Assembly (NCBI GenBank): GCA_036510065.1
Contig: DATCEO010000106.1
Span: 92,366-156,365, forward strand
From: DASUBV01 sp036510065
GTDB lineage: Bacteria; Actinomycetota; Actinomycetes; Streptosporangiales; Streptosporangiaceae
DNA: 64,000 nucleotides
Direction of reading: 5' to 3'
Shown here: piece after piece, positions 56,872 through 64,000 of the stretch
How positions within the stretch are numbered: position 1 is the first letter of the stretch
How the letters are laid out: every line of letters begins with the position of its first letter
Notes under the pieces: generated by a model
What the model saw: the letters and a program-made list of their open reading frames with translations, nothing else
What the model was told of the DNA's origin: nothing
Databases searched by the model: none
Program-made: the position numbers and the translations under genes

Positions 56872-58974
56872 TCAATGTCGCAATGGGGCCGTCCGGGCGG
56901 GCAGGGCCGGCTTTGCGGCCAGGTCGTGGCGGCCGTTGCGAGCCACCCAGATAACGGCTCCGACGACCAGCGCCCAACTCGCAGGCTGCCAGCCGACCGC
57001 AGCCACCGCCAGGACGCAGACGGCGGTGGCCGCAAGCACCCGCAGCGCCAGTCGCACCGGACGCCCGCGGCGGACCCGGCGCGGCCAGCCTGCGGCCGTT
57101 GTCCCGGGGGCGCGCCGCGCGGACGCAGCGCCCCGTTCCGTGACGGTGTCCCGCAGGTCCAGCCTGAGCCGGCCGCTCAGCCTGAGCCGGCCAGCCAACC
57201 CGAGCACCCGGGCTGCGCTGGTGCCTGGCCCTGAGCCGGCGCCGAGATCGGCTAGTGCTTCGCCGCGTCCGAACGGGGTCCGAAGGTTGCTGTAAGCGGC
57301 AGCCGCAGCGGCAAACGTGGCCGGATTTCCGCCATCGGCGCGGTCGGGATGAGTGGCAGCGGCCGCCCGGCGCCAGGCCGCCCGGACATCGTCGTCGGTC
57401 AGCTCGGGGTCGGCAGGCAGGCCAAGCGCTCGAAACGGCCCGGGAGCCAGGGCCGTCCGCCCCGCCTGGGACGCACGCTCATCCCGGGTCCGGGCTTCCT
57501 GGCCGTGGGCTCCTGCCACCGAACCGGGCAGGTCCAGCCCGGACTGCAAGGCTTCTGCTGGCCGGGCGGTCTCGCCTGCGGTCCGCCGGGAATCTCGCCG
57601 GGTGGCCGGCTCCGGCCCGAACGCGGCGTCAAGCAGCACCGTAATGTCGGTGAGCCCGGCCAGGCCCGGCCGCCGAGCGGTACCTGGCCGGCCGGCCGGG
57701 GCGGGTCGGCAGTCCGTCCGGAACCGGTTCGCCACGCCCGGCCCCTCCGCGGCACGGCCCGCCACGCCAGGTCCTTCCGCTGCCGCGTCGGCGTGACCCG
57801 GCCGCCCCGGCGGCACTGGCGCAGCGGCCAGAACTGCGGCGGCGATGCGCTGTCCGCTGCCGCCTGCCCCCGCCATCCCCCCGATCGCCCCCGCCGAAGC
57901 CGGCCCCCCCGCCCTCGCCGCCCCGATCGCCGCCGGAGCCGCTACCAGGCGACTAACCTGCACGAACGTCACGCCGCCCCGGTATAGGTAGGCCGCCTGG
58001 CCGACGTCCAGGGCGCGAACGAGCGCTGGGTCGGCCACGGGCATCTCCCGGACCCGGGCATCACCGGCCCGGCTCCAGCGCGGGTAGCCGATGAGCCGCC
58101 GCGTGGTGTCGACCGCCCGGCGCCGCCCGGCCAGCTCGGTCACCGGCTCCGGGTACGGCGTCCGCAGCAGCCAGATGCCGCCCTCGGCCGCCGACACGAT
58201 CCGGTAGCGGTCGGTGTCGTCGGGGGCCAGCCCGTGCCAGGACTGCGCCGACACCTGCACCGCCAGCCCCAGTGACCTGGCCCGCTCATAGAGGGTCCAG
58301 ATCGGCAGCCGGCGGGAGACGGCGCTGAACTCGTCCACCGCCAGGAGCACCTCGCGAGCCTCGCGCCCGCCGGTGATCTGGCTGGCCAGCAGGTCGATCA
58401 GCGCTCGCGCCTGAGCCTCGGCCACGGAGACCTCCGCGGTGCCCTCCAGGATGCAGTACCAGGCGTCGGCGTCGGCCAGCTGCCCGGGTCCGTCCAGGCC
58501 GGGGCCCAGCCGGCGCAGCAGGGTGCGATAACGCAGGGCCACGTCGGCGATCTGCCGCGCCGCCGAGCGGATCAGCTCGAGCTCGGCCGCGTCCCCGCTG
58601 GACTGGTAAGCCAGGGTCAGCCAGCCCGCGTCGAGCCGTCCCAGGAAATCCTCGCGTCCGACCGGCGGCCCGCACGGCGCGCTCACCGCCAGCGCCACCA
58701 CCGCGTCCAGGATGTCGGCGTAGTACGCCGCCCCGCCGGTGCCGTGCTCGACCAGGTCGACCAGCGTGGTGATCAGCTGGCGCGGCGGCAGCGACCAGAT
58801 GGACAGGCTCGCCTCGTCCGGCCAGATGGCCGTGGTACGGGCCCCGGCGGCGCGCAGCACGCGGCGCGCCCGGTCGGCGATCTTGCGGGCGTCGCCGCCG
58901 CCCTTGCAGTCGAGCACGACCAGCAGCGGCGCGGCCCCCTGCCCCGCGGCATGCCGGCGCATGGCCGTGGCCAT
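56872..58974 (-). CDS. 5'-truncated conjugation-type ATPase with C-terminal J-domain and membrane helix
   Basis: The first intact ATG gives 700 residues. Residues ~1-370 resemble the ATPase body of TraG/VirD4/FtsK-like coupling proteins (LLVVLDCKGGGDARKIADRA, EVLLAVDEFSAVSRRLPIWT as the Walker B region, ERARSLGLAVQVSAQSWHGL). A long low-complexity stretch follows, then a J-domain near 515-575 (LTDDDVRAAWRRAAAATHPD, with HPD) and a C-terminal membrane helix (LAVAAVGWQPASWALVVGAV). Coding continues upstream of the ATG to 59034 and includes the P-loop PGVGKTTLLL, but an in-frame TAA (59035-59037) and the absence of any start codon cut it off. It is probably a truncated gene of a former mobile element. 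Confidence 0.7.
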   Translation of the reverse strand: MATAMRRHAAGQGAAPLLVVLDCKGGGDARKIADRARRVLRAAGARTTAIWPDEASLSIWSLPPRQLITTLVDLVEHGTGGAAYYADILDAVVALAVSAPCGPPVGREDFLGRLDAGWLTLAYQSSGDAAELELIRSAARQIADVALRYRTLLRRLGPGLDGPGQLADADAWYCILEGTAEVSVAEAQARALIDLLASQITGGREAREVLLAVDEFSAVSRRLPIWTLYERARSLGLAVQVSAQSWHGLAPDDTDRYRIVSAAEGGIWLLRTPYPEPVTELAGRRRAVDTTRRLIGYPRWSRAGDARVREMPVADPALVRALDVGQAAYLYRGGVTFVQVSRLVAAPAAIGAARAGGPASAGAIGGMAGAGGSGQRIAAAVLAAAPVPPGRPGHADAAAEGPGVAGRAAEGPGVANRFRTDCRPAPAGRPGTARRPGLAGLTDITVLLDAAFGPEPATRRDSRRTAGETARPAEALQSGLDLPGSVAGAHGQEARTRDERASQAGRTALAPGPFRALGLPADPELTDDDVRAAWRRAAAATHPDRADGGNPATFAAAAAAYSNLRTPFGRGEALADLGAGSGPGTSAARVLGLAGRLRLSGRLRLDLRDTVTERGAASARRAPGTTAAGWPRRVRRGRPVRLALRVLAATAVCVLAVAAVGWQPASWALVVGAVIWVARNGRHDLAAKPALPARTAPLRH

Positions 58975-59038
58975 GAAGGCCGCCCACAGCCGCAGCAGCA
59001 GCGTCGTCTTGCCGACTCCTGGATTAACCCGCCGTTAG

Positions 59039-59506
59039 CTGGGATGGCTGCTGCCATGGTCCGCGACTCGAGATAGCCTCTGCCGCGGACAGAGTCTGAC
59101 CCTACTGGGCGGGAGGGACATGTTGCCATGCCCGCGTCACTGCGGCTGGTTTGCGCTCCGGCTGGGGCTTGAGAAATGGGCGCCGCGCCGCGGACGGTGG
59201 GCCTGATCACAGAGCGTCGTGGAGTCTCGGTGCAGGGCGCCCGCCGAGCCGCCGTTACGCGCGTCTGTTTGGTTGGCTTGCTGGGTACCAGTGCCGCGCC
59301 GGAAGGATCGTTCTGGAGCATGCCCTGGCACCTCGGGTGCCTGCTGCGCCCGCCGGTCGCCGGCACTGCCTGGCTGGGCTCCGGGCCTGCGTACCTCGCG
59401 GTGGCGAGCGGCATATCTCGTGGCATCCGGCCCGCGGCAGAACTACCCGGCGGCTTGTCCCCTGCCCTCATCCTGGCTGAGCCAGTGCTCGGGGCGCATC
59501 CGGACG
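59039..59506. other. Region without a recognisable gene, accessory zone
   Basis: Between the truncated ATPase and the oxidoreductase remnant no frame on either strand gives a recognised protein. The base composition stays GC-rich but third-position bias is poor. It may be the scar of the event that removed the ATPase's 5' end. Confidence 0.4.
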
Positions 59507-59771
59507 GCCGTTGGCCTCACCACGGGTGAGGCTGGGCCGCGCAGAACCCGCCGTTGCGGCACGTCGCCGCCCAGGCGACCCTGTCCCTCTCGGGCAGGAT
59601 GACGCTGCGGCCCGGGGTCCCGCTTCTTGGCCAGCAGCGCGGCCCATAGGCCGCAGAACCACCGCCGACCACCGCCAGGTCGGCCCGGACGGACGCGTCG
59701 AGCGCCGGACGGGGCGCGAGGTGGGCCGACCGGTCCAGTCAGTAAGGCACCGGCGCGGCGGCCAGCCAGGA
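59507..59771 (-). pseudogene. FAD-dependent oxidoreductase (DAO family) remnant
   Basis: Read on the minus strand, SWLAAAPVPY is followed by a TGA (59739-59741) where the family has Trp, then LDRSAHLAPRPALDASVRAD, LAVVGGG (FAD loop), a shift into FCGLWAALLAKKRDPG, a compensating shift back into SVILPERDRVAWAATCRNGG, FCAA, and a further shift into SLTRGEANG. This is the N-terminal part of a DAO-family oxidase of the gamma-glutamylputrescine-oxidase/glycine-oxidase type (VVGGG...RNGGF...LTHG). One nonsense change and three frameshifts show it is dead; nothing recognisable follows. Confidence 0.75.
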
Positions 59772-59852
59772 CCTGACAATTCCTACGGCGACAGCATCCC
59801 AGCATTCTCCCCGCGCCTGCCATCCGGCGGGCACCCCGGTAATTCATGTGGC

Positions 59853-59963
59853 TTTCGTAAGCCGGCCAGCCTAATGCCACAACCGCCACTTGTCACAGAA
59901 CGTCAACGGCCTGCTACTGCGCGGATTTACCTCCGCTAGACCTAGACTGCTCGGCTTACGAAA
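59853..59963. repeat. 12-bp perfect inverted repeats 87 bp apart
   Basis: TTTCGTAAGCCG (59853-59864) and CGGCTTACGAAA (59952-59963) bracket 87 bases with no coding signal. Overall the unit is 111 bp. It resembles a small non-autonomous element or a pair of regulator half-sites; clear target duplications were not seen. Confidence 0.5.
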
Positions 59964-60335
59964 TGGTAATGTCGGCAAATTCGCGGCGGGACGGGACTGT
60001 CTGACGCGCTAGTGCGCATGGCGAAATAGGGCAGGGTCAGCCTGCCGGGGATCTTCTACTCTATGGGGACTGGGGGGAATGAATCAGCCATTCGTGAGGA
60101 ATGCTGGTGCCCATATCCATCAGAAAACCGGGTGGCGGTGTTTGTCCTTCCCGCAACGGGGGGTCTCGGGCACTAATGTCCGTGATCTCACGAAGCGCCA
60201 CTTCGCGATGTCCACATCTGCCCGCACGGGAAGCCAGTTGAATGTTGCTCCCCTGCGAGAAAAACGGATACAACTCCGACGTCCAATACGGCGTGCCGCA
60301 CCACCACCACGGTGCCGCGCGGTGGGGAGCAAAAG

Positions 60336-61475
60336 ATGAGAAAGACACCTATCCTGACTGGCATGGCCACCGCCGTGGGGCTGGTGGCCGCTCTGGGGGT
60401 GGTGGTAGCGCCTGCTGCCGGTGCCCAGGCCCGCGGCAGCGGGTTCAAGGTCATCGCCAGCCACCTGAACAACCCGCGCGGGCTCGCATGGGGCCCCGGC
60501 GGCGCGATCTTCCTCGCGGAGGCCGGGCGCGGCGGCAAGACCTGCCTGAGCGGCGGCCCGCAGGGCAAGACCTGCATCGGGCTCACCGGCTCGTTTGACG
60601 TGATCAGCAAGGGTGGCGTACACCGCGTCGCCACCGGGCTGATCTCCGCCTCCGGTGCCGGCGGGGTGGCGGCGGAGGGGCTGGTCTCGGTCTCCCGCGC
60701 CCCGCACGGCGGCGTGTTCGCGCTGTTCGGCGAGAACACCCACATAGTCCCGCCGAAGGGCGCGATCCCGCAAAGGCTGCGCCAGGCGGCTCTGCGCCAG
60801 CTCGGCCGTCTGTTCCTGGGCACGCGCCATGGCGTGGTCAGCATCGCCCGCGTCGGTGACCACGACTGGACCTGGACGTCCAAGCGGGTTCACCTGGCGC
60901 CGAAGGACTTCCCCGACGCCAACCCCGACAACGTGCTGCGCGCCGGCGGGCGTACCTACGTGGTGGACGCGGGCGCCAACACCCTCACCCAGGTCCTGCG
61001 GCACGGGCGGACGCAGGTGCGCGCCTTCTTCCCGGTGGCGCATTACCCGCCCGACTCCGTGCCGACCTGCGCGGCGCAGGGCCCGGACGGTGCCCTGTAT
61101 GTCGCCGAGCTGCTCGGAGGTTCCTACGCCCCTGGGCACGCCCGCGTCTGGCGGATCGTCCCCGGGCAGAAGCCGAAGGTCTGGGCCACCGGCCTGACCA
61201 CGGTGCAGGGCTGCGGCTTCGGCAGCGACGGCGCGTTCTACGCCACCGAGTTCCAGACCGGCGGGCTGACCTCCAGCAACCCGGCGGGTGACGTGGTGCG
61301 GATCGCTCCTAACGGCCACCGCACCCACCTCGGCGTGGGCAAGCTGTTCAACCCGTCCGGCTTCCTCGCCGGGCGAAACGGCTCGTTCTACGTCTCCAAC
61401 TGCAGCATCGCCCCGGCCACGGGCCTGGGCCCGAAGTTGTGCCCCACTGGGGGCCAGGTGGTCCGCATCGGGTGA
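60336..61475 (+). CDS. Secreted ScyD/ScyE-family beta-propeller protein
   Basis: A 379-residue exported protein. The signal is MRKTPILTGMATAVGLVAAL, with cleavage near AGAQA (residue ~33). The mature part has propeller-like blades: NNPRGLAWGPGGAIFLAEAG, GVAAEGLVSVSRAPHGGVFA, NPDNVLRAGGRTYVVDAGAN, CAAQGPDGALYVAELLGG, GLTTVQGCGFGSDGAFYATE and FNPSGFLAGRNGSFYVSNCS. This is the ScyD/ScyE family, named for cyanobacterial genes; its actinobacterial members are widespread secreted proteins of unknown function. The ATG at 60336 has GGGGAG at 60323-60328. A strong terminator follows. The upstream 370 bases are AT-richer and probably hold its promoter. Confidence 0.87.
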   Translation: MRKTPILTGMATAVGLVAALGVVVAPAAGAQARGSGFKVIASHLNNPRGLAWGPGGAIFLAEAGRGGKTCLSGGPQGKTCIGLTGSFDVISKGGVHRVATGLISASGAGGVAAEGLVSVSRAPHGGVFALFGENTHIVPPKGAIPQRLRQAALRQLGRLFLGTRHGVVSIARVGDHDWTWTSKRVHLAPKDFPDANPDNVLRAGGRTYVVDAGANTLTQVLRHGRTQVRAFFPVAHYPPDSVPTCAAQGPDGALYVAELLGGSYAPGHARVWRIVPGQKPKVWATGLTTVQGCGFGSDGAFYATEFQTGGLTSSNPAGDVVRIAPNGHRTHLGVGKLFNPSGFLAGRNGSFYVSNCSIAPATGLGPKLCPTGGQVVRIG

Positions 61476-61497
61476 CATAGCGAACCTCCCACGGTAA

Positions 61498-61531
61498 CCA
61501 GCCCGCGCAGCCGCCCGGCTGCGCGGGCTGG
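61498..61531 (+). terminator. 15-bp perfect hairpin terminator
   Basis: CCAGCCCGCGCAGCC (61498-61512) pairs exactly with GGCTGCGCGGGCTGG (61517-61531) around GCCC, 22 bases after the ScyD/ScyE-like gene's stop. There is no T-run. Confidence 0.8.
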
Positions 61532-61579
61532 CCCGCGTCGGGCCCGCGTCAGGGAATGTGCCGTCGACAACATCGCAGT

Positions 61580-61745
61580 AACCGGACTGCACCTCGACGG
61601 TGCGCTCGGTGACGAACAGGCGGTCGGCGATGGCCCGGTTGGGCAGCCCTTCGGCGACGAGCGCGAGCACCTCGCGTTCCGGTCCGGTGAGCTGGTCGAG
61701 AGAGCTGCTTGACCAGCCAGGGTTCGACGCCAAGATCACCCGCAA
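61580..61745 (-). pseudogene. LuxR-type DNA-binding domain remnant
   Basis: About 36 codons give a clear LuxR helix-turn-helix, LTGPEREVLALVAEGLPNRA, then IADRLFVTERTVEVQS, but the sequence breaks off in the recognition helix (continuing as GYCDVVDGTF) and nothing recognisable precedes it beyond SSSSLDQ. It is the C-terminal scrap of a NarL/LuxR regulator. Confidence 0.7.
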
Positions 61746-61849
61746 GGCATCCCCGCTCCCATCTGGGCGGGCACCCGCTGGGCCGTCGAGCGGACGTACT
61801 CGTGGATAAACGGCTACGGCAAGCCTGGGGCTGCACCGAATGCTGCCTG

Positions 61850-62070
61850 TTAGCTGATGAATTCGGCGTGATCGAGAAGGTCGGCGGGCAGGATCGTGCT
61901 GGCATCGAGGACCTCAACGCCGACGAGCTGACTGCCGCGCCAGTCGAGCGCGATGGAGGCGTCGAGCCCCCGGGGGCCGGGGCGCGGGTCGTGGCCTGGC
62001 CGGGCCGGAGCGGCTGGTCGGTAAGGTGCAGATAGGCGGTATCGGCCCGCTGGTCGTAGGTGATCCGCAC
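61850..62070 (-). pseudogene. DUF2283-family gene with one frameshift
   Basis: GTG at 62070 starts RITYDQRADTAYLHLTDQPL, the standard DUF2283 N-terminus. After a shift in the run of C and G around 61970-61985 the rest reads GLDASIALDWRGSQLVGVEV, LDASTILPADLLDHAEFIS and stops at 61850. Both halves fit the ~70-residue family perfectly, so a single frameshift (or a sequencing error in the homopolymer) separates it from an intact gene. DUF2283 proteins are small and often linked to toxin-antitoxin-like or mobile loci. Confidence 0.8.
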
Positions 62071-62090
62071 CCTTCGATTGTGCCTGCCTG

Positions 62091-62255
62091 GTCAGCGATC
62101 AGCTGGCGGTAGATGACATCGGACAGCCGTCTTTTGAGGCAGCGCCGGGCTTCCTTGCCGGTCTTGCCCTCCAGCCGCTTGCGCTCGTAATAAGCGCGGC
62201 CCTCGCTGCCGCGGTTGCGGACCTGGGTGACAGCCATCATGTGGATGGCATGGCA
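62091..62255 (-). pseudogene. IS110-family transposase C-terminal remnant
   Basis: The minus strand reads IHMMAVTQVRNRGSEGRAYY, ERKRLEGKTGKEARRCLKRR, LSDVIYRQLIAD, which is the C-terminal end of IS110/IS902-type transposases (ALHMIAV...Y..RK..EGKT..EA.RCLKR...). No upstream part of the transposase remains and no end of the element could be seen. It sits between two other gene remnants. Confidence 0.75.
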
Positions 62256-62400
62256 GCCGATTCGCGAGCGACCCGGCCGGAGACCTCCACCTGAGGATCC
62301 CAGGACCCCGGGTTCCTACAAGGATCTGAACAAGTTGCCGAATCTGCGCGCTCAACTACCAACAGGTGCATATTGGCCGGGAAGGTGCTGTGCTAGGAAC

Positions 62401-63348
62401 GTGACTAGTCAATCTGCTTCTGCGTTCAATGCGCTGCCGGAGGACTGGGCGTCCGATCCGGTCCTCATGGCGGGGCTGACGGTTGACGACGACGACGAAC
62501 ACGATGACCCAGTCTTGCGCTGGCCGGACGGCCGGGTGGTCGACACGTGGCGGGAGGACTACCCGTACGCCGAGAAGATGACGCGGGAGGAGTATGCGTA
62601 CCTCAAGCGCCCGCTGCAGGTCGAGCTGGTCAAACTGCAGAACTGGGTCAAGTCCGCGGGCGAGCACATCGTGCTCGTGTTCGAGGGCCGCGACGCGGCC
62701 GGCAAGGGCGGCACGATCAAGCGGTTTACCGAGCACCTGAACCCGCGCGGCGCCACGGTGGTCGCGCTGGCCAAGCCGAGCGAACGGGAACAGACTCAGT
62801 GGTATTTCCAGCGTTACGTGCCGCATCTGCCCGCGGCGGGCGAGATCGTCATGTTCGACCGCTCCTGGTATAACCGGGCGGGCGTGGAGCGGGTGATGGG
62901 CTTCTGCACGGACGCGGAATACAGCGAGTTCATGCGGGAGGCGCCGGAGTTCGAGCGCATGCTGGTCCGCTCCGGGCTGCACCTGACGAAGTTCTGGTTC
63001 TCGGTGACGCGGTCGGAGCAGCGCACGCGGTTCATCATCCGCCGGGTCGACCCGGTCCGGCAGTGGAAGCTGAGCCCGATGGACATCGAGTCGCTGGACA
63101 AGTGGGACGCCTACACCGATGCCAAGGAGGCGATGTTCCACTACACCGACAGCGAGCACGCACCGTGGACGGTGGTCAAGAGCAACGATAAGAAGCGGGC
63201 CAGGCTCGAGGCGATCAAGCACGTGCTGAGGAAGTATGACTACGAGGGCAAGAACGAAGAGGTCATCGGGGAACCGGACAAGAGCCTCATCGGGCCGCCG
63301 TCCGTGCTGTCCGAGCACAACCCCGGCCTCTCCTTCCCCGGCCTGTGA
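62401..63348 (+). CDS. ppk2: Polyphosphate kinase 2
   Basis: A 315-residue class I PPK2, which uses polyphosphate to phosphorylate nucleoside diphosphates (or the reverse). It has a ~60-residue N-terminal extension, then YAYLKRPLQVELVKLQNWVK, Walker A FEGRDAAGKGGTIKRF near residue 96-110, the lid region LNPRGATVVALAKPSEREQT, Walker B MFDRSWYNRAGVERVMGFCT and HLTKFWFSVTRSEQRTRFI. The single-domain length fits class I enzymes acting on diphosphates, but class cannot be fixed by eye. The GTG at 62401 follows TAGGAAC. It is the only clearly healthy gene in the 61.5-63.8 kb stretch. Confidence 0.93.
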   Translation: MTSQSASAFNALPEDWASDPVLMAGLTVDDDDEHDDPVLRWPDGRVVDTWREDYPYAEKMTREEYAYLKRPLQVELVKLQNWVKSAGEHIVLVFEGRDAAGKGGTIKRFTEHLNPRGATVVALAKPSEREQTQWYFQRYVPHLPAAGEIVMFDRSWYNRAGVERVMGFCTDAEYSEFMREAPEFERMLVRSGLHLTKFWFSVTRSEQRTRFIIRRVDPVRQWKLSPMDIESLDKWDAYTDAKEAMFHYTDSEHAPWTVVKSNDKKRARLEAIKHVLRKYDYEGKNEEVIGEPDKSLIGPPSVLSEHNPGLSFPGL

Positions 63349-63840
63349 ACCAGCAGCTGGAGCCCGCAGCCCGCGAACAGTGCACACCTCCAGCCCCCAG
63401 GCCTCACCGGCGAGAGGCACGGCGCTCGCAGCGCCCCAGGATAGACGGTGGGCCAGCGCGAAACCGCGCCACCCTCAGGGCCCGTTCCGGTCACGGTGCA
63501 CATGCTCGACGCTGGCACCACGACGGCTCCGCCAACCCCAACCGTCGTCCGACTCTGCACGACAACAGGATGCTGCGGGGACGCATTATGATTCCCGCGC
63601 ATGCATGATCACACACCTCGGACATGATCAAGGCGGTGCGATATTCAGCGCTCGGCGATCGCACCGAGGGGCGATTCCGCGTGGCGGATGTGTGCCTCGC
63701 TGCGGTTGATGGACACCGCAGACGGGAGAGTTCTGGGCGTTCACCGCCCGGCGTGCGAATGGGCCCGCGAAGGCTGGCTTGAGGTCTGGTGACCTATCCT
63801 CAGCGTGGCAAGGCGGGGCTTGTGGCGCGGTTGCGTGTCC
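63349..63840. other. Intergenic region with no recognised gene
   Basis: Nearly 500 bases without a convincing gene. A plus-strand frame near 63625-63780 opens with ATG and codes for about 50 residues (IKAVRYSALGDRTEGRF), but it has no ribosome site and no known relatives. From about 63590 the DNA is less GC-rich and may hold promoters or remnants. Confidence 0.4.
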
Positions 63841-64000
63841 CTATGTCTCACCCCGGGGCCCCGGGCTGACCCTTGGGCCCGCGCCCCGGGCGGCGTTGCG
63901 GCCGTTTGCTGCCCGTCCCGCACCGAGCAGCAGCCCGAGCGCCAGCAAGATCACGCCTCCCGCCGCCATGCCGATGCCTGCTCCGCCCAGGACGTCAAGT
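63841..64000 (-). CDS. C-terminus of a small membrane protein (runs off right edge)
   Basis: The minus strand is open from the right edge to a TAG at 63841-63843 and encodes 52 residues: a hydrophobic helix, GIGMAAGGVILLALGLLLGA, then a basic Arg/Gly/Pro tail. The upstream part of the gene is outside the window. This looks like the last membrane segment of an uncharacterised protein. Confidence 0.45.
   Translation of the reverse strand, partial: LDVLGGAGIGMAAGGVILLALGLLLGAGRAANGRNAARGAGPRVSPGPRGET

Noticed and set aside
60120..61745. A 541-codon minus-strand frame through the ScyD/ScyE-like gene
   Set aside because: Only its first ~55 codons (LuxR remnant) are meaningful; the rest is the shadow of the plus-strand gene.

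Overview
The window is very GC-rich bacterial chromosome. Dense overlapping genes, many GTG starts, actinobacterial-only families (DUF5998, DUF4191, mycothiol-type maleylpyruvate isomerase fold, SigE-type sigma factor) and the linked set panB, nadE, glnA2, glnE, glnA1, RDD gene, DUF4191 gene, lipA, lipB, sucB, lpdA, pepA (compare Streptomyces) point to a filamentous-type actinomycete, Streptomycetales or Streptosporangiales-like. The genus cannot be read from the sequence.

Layout. 1-6.2 kb: the 5' part of panB, a TetR regulator with its own operator, a metallo-hydrolase, a Tat-exported protein, a double GNAT acetyltransferase, a three-gene sigma-factor operon and a Pro-rich secreted protein. 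6.2-13.2 kb: a branched-chain/aromatic-acid type ABC importer (livF, a fused livM-livG, livH, a lipoprotein receptor) behind a fumarylacetoacetate-hydrolase-family gene, divergent from a GntR/FCD regulator, with strong palindromes between them. 13.3-18.1 kb: nadE, a secreted beta-helix protein and glnA2. 18.1-22.7 kb: small regulators and small enzymes with clear palindromic operators. 22.7-29.7 kb: two uncharacterised genes, glnE and a NarL-type two-component system. 30-37.7 kb: a phosphotransferase, glnA1, RDD, DUF4191, lipA, a eukaryotic/archaeal-type hisS and lipB. 37.8-47.4 kb: membrane proteins, a BlaI regulator with its operator, then sucB-lpdA-pepA. 47.5-56.8 kb: a wrecked iron-type ABC transporter, membrane genes, ChrB-like, MHYT, HIT, cobS, a RibD-like reductase, and a DUF5998/phosphodiesterase/rhodanese run. 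56.9-64 kb: an accessory or decaying zone with a 5'-truncated conjugation-type ATPase carrying a J-domain, gene remnants (FAD oxidoreductase, LuxR, DUF2283, IS110), a ScyD/ScyE-like secreted protein and a PPK2 kinase.

How the genes work together. Nitrogen control is the strongest theme: GlnE is present with its likely target GlnA1, which keeps the adenylylated Tyr, while GlnA2 lacks that motif. Lipoate is a second theme: LipB and LipA make the cofactor carried by the SucB E2, which works with LpdA. The Liv/FAH/GntR block looks like a regulated uptake-and-degradation module for an unknown carboxylate. No tRNA, rRNA or CRISPR array was seen.
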